A stretch of 64,000 nt of DNA, taken from assembly GCA_963773875.1 (NCBI GenBank), contig CAVZCV010000013.1:62001-126000 (forward strand), read 5' to 3'. Position 1 is the stretch's first letter. Each line of letters starts with the position of its first letter. Origin of the DNA: CAVTYH01 sp963773875 (GTDB lineage: Bacteria; Planctomycetota; Planctomycetia; Pirellulales; JADZDJ01). Below the pieces are notes generated by a model, which saw only the letters and a list, made by a program, of their open reading frames with translations, was not told the origin of the DNA and did not search any database. The translations under genes were made by a program, and so were the position numbers. This document shows positions 59,409 to 64,000 of the stretch, piece after piece.

Positions 59409-59906
59409 AAGCGCCTCTTTCGGGATCGATGGATGTTGCCAACAAACAACACGAATGGCTGCCTGTATTGAAACCAAGCGGCAGGCTGAATTTATCGAAG
59501 TCATCGGCAAAGGCCTAGACGTAAGAACTGCAGGCCCGAGATTGAAGAGACTGCGGGTTGAAAACATGGGTCGGTAGGCAAGCGGATAAGTCTTCGAGCT
59601 TTCGTGTTTTCATCTTCCGCAGCTGCCGACCCACACCTCCCGTCTGGGGTTGCAATACGCACAAAACTTGGCCAAATCCTGCACAATTGCAGGCGGTTAG
59701 CCCGCAAAACCGTTAGAACTGCGCTCCCAAGACGGCTGCGACCCGTATAATGAAAGTTGGGATCCGCAAGTCTGTGCAGCAGTTTACCCTTCGGCATACG
59801 ACCTGCACTGTTATGGTCCGGGCGTCCAACAGCAATCTGGTGCTGTCTCTCATGCAACAACGTGTCGTCGGAGCGACGACATTTTCGCAGACAGGAGTTT
59901 CTTGCG
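59409..59906. other. Divergent intergenic region
   Basis: About 500 bases without a supported gene, between the DUF486 gene and the YXWGXW gene. A TATAAT at 59746-59751 is isolated: no -35 lies at a suitable distance. AGGAG at 59893-59897 serves the ATG at 59907. Confidence 0.4.
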
Positions 59907-62900
59907 ATGCGATTCCGAAATATCACCATCGTCTCGGGCATATTGGCCTTGAGCACAGTTTTCGTTGCGCTCTCAACATCGATTACAAAATCGGCCGACG
60001 AGGGTCCCTTGTTCGGTCAAGCCGGCTCGCCGCCGCCGAATCCCACTCCCGACACGAATGACGATACGGCGCCAGGCGCTCAGCAGGGCGCGGAAGTGCA
60101 AACACGCGGTCCGGTCCACGAAGCGTTTGCGATGCCGCTAGAGATGGCACCGCAGCCAGGACCAGTTGTCACAAAGCGTCCGCCCGACCCGATCGAAGAA
60201 GTTCCGCCCGATGCCGTACCGGAGGGCGAGAATGTTGTGTGGATCAATGGATACTGGGCCTGGGACGATGAACGCGACGATTTCATCTGGATCAGCGGCG
60301 TTTATCGAAACATGCCGAAGTATCAAACCTGGGTTGCCGGCTACTGGAGCGAAGTCCCGGGAGGGTTTCAATGGACCCCGGGTTTTTGGGCAACGGCATC
60401 CAAGGGCGAAGTGAATTATGTTCAGCAAGCACCTCCCGAGCCTGTTGATGTCGCGCCACCGCAATTGCCGGACGACAATCACTTCTGGATTCCAGGGAAC
60501 TACGTGTATCGCGAAAATCGCTACGTTTGGCAGGCTGGCTATGTAACGGCGTGCCAGCCAGGTTGGGTTTGGAATCCCGCGCATTGGGTTTGGACTCCCG
60601 CAGGTTATGTTTTTGTCGACGGCTTTTGGGATTACCCGCTGGAGCGGCGCGGCTGCCTGTTTGCGCCGGTGTATTTTGCGCAGCCGGTTTATGTGCAACC
60701 TGCTTTCGTTTGGACTCCCAGCGTGCTCATCAACATCGGCACGTTCAACGACTGCTTGTTCGCAAGGCCGCGGTTCTGCCATTACTACTATGGCGATTAT
60801 TTTGCCCCACAATACGCGACGCTTGGTTTCCGTCCGTGGTTTTCCGTGGGTGTGAACATTGGGGTGCGCGGCCGCGGATTCGGTTACGATCCGTTGTTCG
60901 TGTATGCCAACTGGAACAATTCGAGGCGCAATCCGAATTGGCTCGCGCAAACACGGCGTCACTTCGATCAGCTACGCGATAACCCGGCCGATCGGCCACC
61001 GCGCACGTTTGTCGCCCAAGAACAGCTACTGGCCAAAGGCGGAGCGGGACGACGCCCCGATCTAGTGATGGCCGCAACGATCAAACAAGTTGAAAAGAAC
61101 CCGCGCGATATGGGTGGTGTGAAGATCCATCAAATCTCACAGAGCGATCGTCAACAATTCATTAAGCAGGCTAATGAGTTCAAACAAGTCAATCACGAGC
61201 GCGTCAAACTGGAACGAGACAACGACGCTGTTGGTCGCGGGCCGAGCGGCATAGGTGGTGTTGCCGGCGGCGATGCCGACAACAAAAAAGGCGGCAACGG
61301 TCGCGGCATCGGATTGGCCGGAAATGGTGGAGCCGGTGGCGATGCGAATAAGATGAAAACGTTGAAGCTGCCCACCGTTTCACCCACGAAAACGACGCTA
61401 TCCGGTGGAGCCGGAGCCGGAACCAATACCGATAACAGCGGTCTGAAAGGCGGAGCGTTAGGCAACGCCAACGGCGCGAACCTGGGCCAAAATGGCGGGC
61501 GCAATCGACTGGGCGGAAACACGATGGTCCAAAATCCGAATACAGACGGCGGTGGCAACAACGACAAAAAGTTCAACGCTCCCGATCTCGGCAACAAGCC
61601 AAACCAAACATTTACACCCAAAGGCAATCGTGGAAATCTTTCGCAAGGAGACTCCAACGGCGCCGGCGACGATACCAACAAACCGCGCGGCGCGACGGGT
61701 CGAACGTTCACAAATTCCCGCGACGGCGGCCTTGGCACCGGCGCGAATCTCGGTAGCGGTGCAGGCATGAACGGTACCGGCGGGAACGCGAATGCTGGTG
61801 GCGGGAATGCAAGACTAGGGGGTGGGACTGCGAACTTTGGCGGTGGAAACCCCAATGGCATCACGCTGCCGAAAGACAATCCTCGCTTGCTGAATTCGCA
61901 AGGCGGAGGCGGCAGCAGCGATTCGGGCGGAGCCAAAATCCGGTCCGGCCAAAACTTCCAAGGCCCGTCGGGACTGCAAGGCGGATCCAACCTTCAAGGC
62001 CAAGGTTCCACGCAGCGAAGCTTTGTTCAGCCTAACAACGGCGCGATGGGACGCAGCGGCGCCGGCTTAGGATTCGGCGGCGGGCAAGGCGCAAGTGGAG
62101 GCCAAGGTGGAGGTGGCGGCGGACAGCCGATGAAAAATCCACAGCCGCAACCTCGTTTCACGGCGCCTCCAGCTGGAGGCGGGGGCGGAGGAGGCGGAGG
62201 CGGCGGAGGCGGCGGGCAAAAGCAGGATAAGCAAGATAACGACAAGAAGAAAACTTCCAGCTTTCAATCACCTCAAACCCAAATCGATTTAATGCCCCAG
62301 ACGCGCGGCGGGGCCAATGTTCAAGATGCACTCGCCGCCGAGCGGACGGAGCTCAAGCGCGGAATTTCCTCAGGCATCGGCGATCTCACCAATGAGCGCA
62401 GCCTGGGCCACACTGGCGGGCTCAATGTAAAGCAACTCGCTTCCGACACCGCGGCGGTTGACCCCAATCCAATCGACGTCAGTCGGCAATCATCGGGAGG
62501 TGCTACAGCCAGCTCGCTTAAACCGCTCACCGATCCGCGGCTGTCGATGGAAGCAGATCGAGCACAGAAAGGTCCCGACGCGCCGACGAATCCGGTGGAG
62601 AAATCGCGATTGACAGCCGTTAATCCGCTCGTCAATCGTGGTCCGCTCAGCGCCGATGGCAAATCGAAAACGGGCCAGAACGTTGTGCAGGGGCAAGCTA
62701 ACGGCGGGCAGGCCGGGAAAAACAGCAACAACGATGGCGGATATACCACTCGTCCCGGCCTTGATCCGCGAGCGGCCAACAGCAATTTGCCGTCGAACTA
62801 CAACTATGAAAATATGATGAAGCGGGGGCAAGCACTGAGCCTCAATTCCGGCCTGGTCGCCAACCGCGGCGGCGATGCAAGTACAGGTGGCGCAACTCCG

Positions 62901-63158
62901 CGGCTTAACAAAGATCCGGCCGGCTCTTTCGGGCTGGGTAGTTCAACAGGTCGATCGATGTATGGTCCCGGTGGTCTTGCAGGTCCTTCCACGGGCGCAA
63001 GCGGTGCGGCCAGTGAACGCGGCGTGGGCAGCTACATCAACGACGGATTGCCGAAGATGCAGAAGTTCCAAAGCGGCGGCGGTTACAACACTAGCAGCAC
63101 GGCTCGTCCTCTAAGCACGCCGGAATCGCGAACCTACGATCCGCGCACGCCACAATAG
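59907..63158 (+). CDS. Giant exported YXWGXW-repeat/Gly-Asn-rich envelope protein
   Basis: ATG 59907 has AGGAG nine bases upstream and opens a signal peptide (RFRNITIVSGILALSTVFVA); the reading continues to 59757 without such features. In the 1083-residue protein, residues about 100-260 carry tandem aromatic repeats of the YXWGXW type: VVWINGYWAW, DFIWISGVYR, QTWVAGYWSE, FQWTPGFWAT, HFWIPGNYVY, YVWQAGYVTA, VWNPAHWVWTPAGYVFVDGF. A Trp/Tyr-rich region follows, then about 650 residues of low-complexity Gly/Asn/Gln/Thr sequence including a run of Gly near 62180. Its scaffold-like composition suggests an envelope or matrix component; no enzyme motif is present. Confidence 0.87.
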   Translation: MRFRNITIVSGILALSTVFVALSTSITKSADEGPLFGQAGSPPPNPTPDTNDDTAPGAQQGAEVQTRGPVHEAFAMPLEMAPQPGPVVTKRPPDPIEEVPPDAVPEGENVVWINGYWAWDDERDDFIWISGVYRNMPKYQTWVAGYWSEVPGGFQWTPGFWATASKGEVNYVQQAPPEPVDVAPPQLPDDNHFWIPGNYVYRENRYVWQAGYVTACQPGWVWNPAHWVWTPAGYVFVDGFWDYPLERRGCLFAPVYFAQPVYVQPAFVWTPSVLINIGTFNDCLFARPRFCHYYYGDYFAPQYATLGFRPWFSVGVNIGVRGRGFGYDPLFVYANWNNSRRNPNWLAQTRRHFDQLRDNPADRPPRTFVAQEQLLAKGGAGRRPDLVMAATIKQVEKNPRDMGGVKIHQISQSDRQQFIKQANEFKQVNHERVKLERDNDAVGRGPSGIGGVAGGDADNKKGGNGRGIGLAGNGGAGGDANKMKTLKLPTVSPTKTTLSGGAGAGTNTDNSGLKGGALGNANGANLGQNGGRNRLGGNTMVQNPNTDGGGNNDKKFNAPDLGNKPNQTFTPKGNRGNLSQGDSNGAGDDTNKPRGATGRTFTNSRDGGLGTGANLGSGAGMNGTGGNANAGGGNARLGGGTANFGGGNPNGITLPKDNPRLLNSQGGGGSSDSGGAKIRSGQNFQGPSGLQGGSNLQGQGSTQRSFVQPNNGAMGRSGAGLGFGGGQGASGGQGGGGGGQPMKNPQPQPRFTAPPAGGGGGGGGGGGGGGQKQDKQDNDKKKTSSFQSPQTQIDLMPQTRGGANVQDALAAERTELKRGISSGIGDLTNERSLGHTGGLNVKQLASDTAAVDPNPIDVSRQSSGGATASSLKPLTDPRLSMEADRAQKGPDAPTNPVEKSRLTAVNPLVNRGPLSADGKSKTGQNVVQGQANGGQAGKNSNNDGGYTTRPGLDPRAANSNLPSNYNYENMMKRGQALSLNSGLVANRGGDASTGGATPRLNKDPAGSFGLGSSTGRSMYGPGGLAGPSTGASGAASERGVGSYINDGLPKMQKFQSGGGYNTSSTARPLSTPESRTYDPRTPQ

Positions 63159-63197
63159 CTCATTTTACCGCAGTCAATAATTAGCGCGAGGTCGTGA

Positions 63198-64000
63198 TCA
63201 TCGGACTTTCCCCGCGCTATCCAGCAAGTTTTCGACCAACACTTTTAGCCGCGAGCGATCGACGTTCTGGCTCTCGCTTTGCGGCTGTCGTCCACGACCT
63301 GTCTTGATTCCCCGCAATTCCACGCCGGCGCGGAAGCCCTCGGGAAAATCGGCGTCGTAGAGCAATGCATCGAACAGATCGAGCATTTTCAATTGCAGCG
63401 CGCGAGCGTCGCCAAATCGTCCGGCTCTCACGAGATCGAAAATTTGCCGCGTAACTTCCGGCACCACGTTGCTAATGGCATTCGTGCCGCCTTGGCACCC
63501 CATCATCAGCATCGGCACGAGCGCCGCTTCCCAGCCCGTAAGGAAAACAAAGTCTGGCCGCATGGGTTGAATGGCCGCCATCATTCGCAGCATGAAAGCG
63601 ATGTCGCCCGACGAATCTTTGATGCCAATAATCCGCGGGAATTCCGCCAGGCGTCGAATGGTTGGCACATCGATCGGGCTGGCGAACATCGGAATGTTAT
63701 AGAGCGTCACATCGATGTGCGTGTTTCTGGCGATCTCGCTGAAGTACGCATATACAGATTCCGCGCTCATCTTGTAATAAAACGGCGAGACAATTGCCAC
63801 GGCCCGTGCGCCAAACTGCAGATATGCCTCGCATGCGCGCAGGGTTTCGCGCACATTGGCTTCGGCCGCGCCGGCTAGAACTGGCACGCGGCCGTTAACT
63901 TGCTGGCAAACGATTTTGATGATTCGGCGGCGTTCATCCGCAGTGAACCGCGTGAATTCGCTCGTCGAACCGTTGGGATACAATCCATGCACGCCGCGTT
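63198..64000 (-). CDS. DapA/NanA-family lyase, N-terminus beyond the window
   Basis: About 267 residues of a class-I aldolase-type TIM barrel. The pyruvate-binding GSTSEF motif is in HGLYPNGSTSEFTRFT, the catalytic Tyr in DVTLYNIPMF and the Schiff-base Lys in RIIGIKDSSGDIAFML. The frame is open to the window edge (RGVHGLYPNG), so the first 35-40 residues are missing. Members include dihydrodipicolinate synthase, N-acetylneuraminate lyase and other 2-keto acid aldolases; the sequence does not decide between them. The protein ends in a basic, polar tail. Confidence 0.88.
   Translation of the reverse strand, partial: RGVHGLYPNGSTSEFTRFTADERRRIIKIVCQQVNGRVPVLAGAAEANVRETLRACEAYLQFGARAVAIVSPFYYKMSAESVYAYFSEIARNTHIDVTLYNIPMFASPIDVPTIRRLAEFPRIIGIKDSSGDIAFMLRMMAAIQPMRPDFVFLTGWEAALVPMLMMGCQGGTNAISNVVPEVTRQIFDLVRAGRFGDARALQLKMLDLFDALLYDADFPEGFRAGVELRGIKTGRGRQPQSESQNVDRSRLKVLVENLLDSAGKVR

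Noticed and set aside
59746..59751. TATAAT as promoter of the YXWGXW gene
   Set aside because: No -35 box at 15-19 bases upstream, and the distance to the start codon is 150 bases.
61193..62785. Long minus-strand Pro-rich frames
   Set aside because: They are antisense to the Gly-rich tail of the YXWGXW protein; Gly codons read as Pro on the other strand.

Overview
The window looks like a planctomycete chromosome (Pirellulales-like). The evidence is secreted proteins with dockerin-type calcium-binding domains and C-terminal PEP-CTERM-like anchors, N-terminal LEPR-XLL-like motifs (WLEPRRVL, KLESRQLL, ALEDRCLL), DUF1207 and YXWGXW-repeat envelope proteins, a VWA/glutamine-amidotransferase-like membrane protein and small planctomycete-type helical proteins. 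G+C is about 55 percent. Genes lie on both strands in short runs.

Layout. 1-3.1 kb: edge of a secreted protein, copy A of a structured intergenic element, an Rmf/CrpP-like small protein, a dockerin protein and a small helical protein. 3.1-7.8 kb: a PEP-CTERM protein with a clear terminator, then two calpain-like cysteine protease genes sharing a nearly identical 1 kb C-terminal module. 8.1-14.9 kb: a tripartite RND efflux system, adaptor and pump on + and outer-membrane factor convergent on -. 15-22.5 kb: pyrF, a small lipoprotein, a YihY membrane protein, an S53 protease with P-domain and dockerin, a beta-propeller glycosidase-like protein and a DUF1207 protein. 22.5-26 kb is an accessory island: copy B of the structured element, an integron-type gene cassette with an attC-like site but no integrase, two more cassette-like genes, and a Y1 (RAYT/IS200-like) transposase with REP-type palindromes and a 109-bp direct repeat. 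26-31.7 kb: two large dockerin plus PEP-CTERM proteins and the severed tail of a third. 31.7-39.9 kb: mfd, a PpiC-type foldase, a CYTH protein, citrate synthase and a PepSY-like protein. 40.1-44.7 kb: tRNA-Arg(TCG), a GNAT acetyltransferase, a repeat-rich secreted protein, a candidate structured small RNA with its own promoter and terminator, and a CtpA-type protease. 44.7-51.9 kb: VWA protein, NHL lipoprotein, TIM-barrel epimerase, hemW and an MBL hydrolase. 52.1-58.9 kb: the pyruvate dehydrogenase complex (lpdA, a DUF1990 gene, aceE, aceF). 58.9-64 kb: a DUF486 membrane protein, a giant YXWGXW/Gly-rich envelope protein and an edge-truncated DapA-family lyase.

An important property of the sequence is that about two dozen reading frames are broken by 1-2 base indels, mostly in short homopolymer runs. 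They hit housekeeping genes (mfd, gltA, aceF) as well as accessory ones, and joining the frames restores family-typical proteins. I therefore read most of them as assembly indels and annotate the genes as whole CDSs with the break noted.

Functionally the window combines central carbon metabolism (pyruvate to acetyl-CoA to citrate), transcription-coupled repair, pyrimidine synthesis, envelope maintenance and efflux with a large share of exported, cell-surface or matrix proteins. No exosortase gene and no integron integrase are present.
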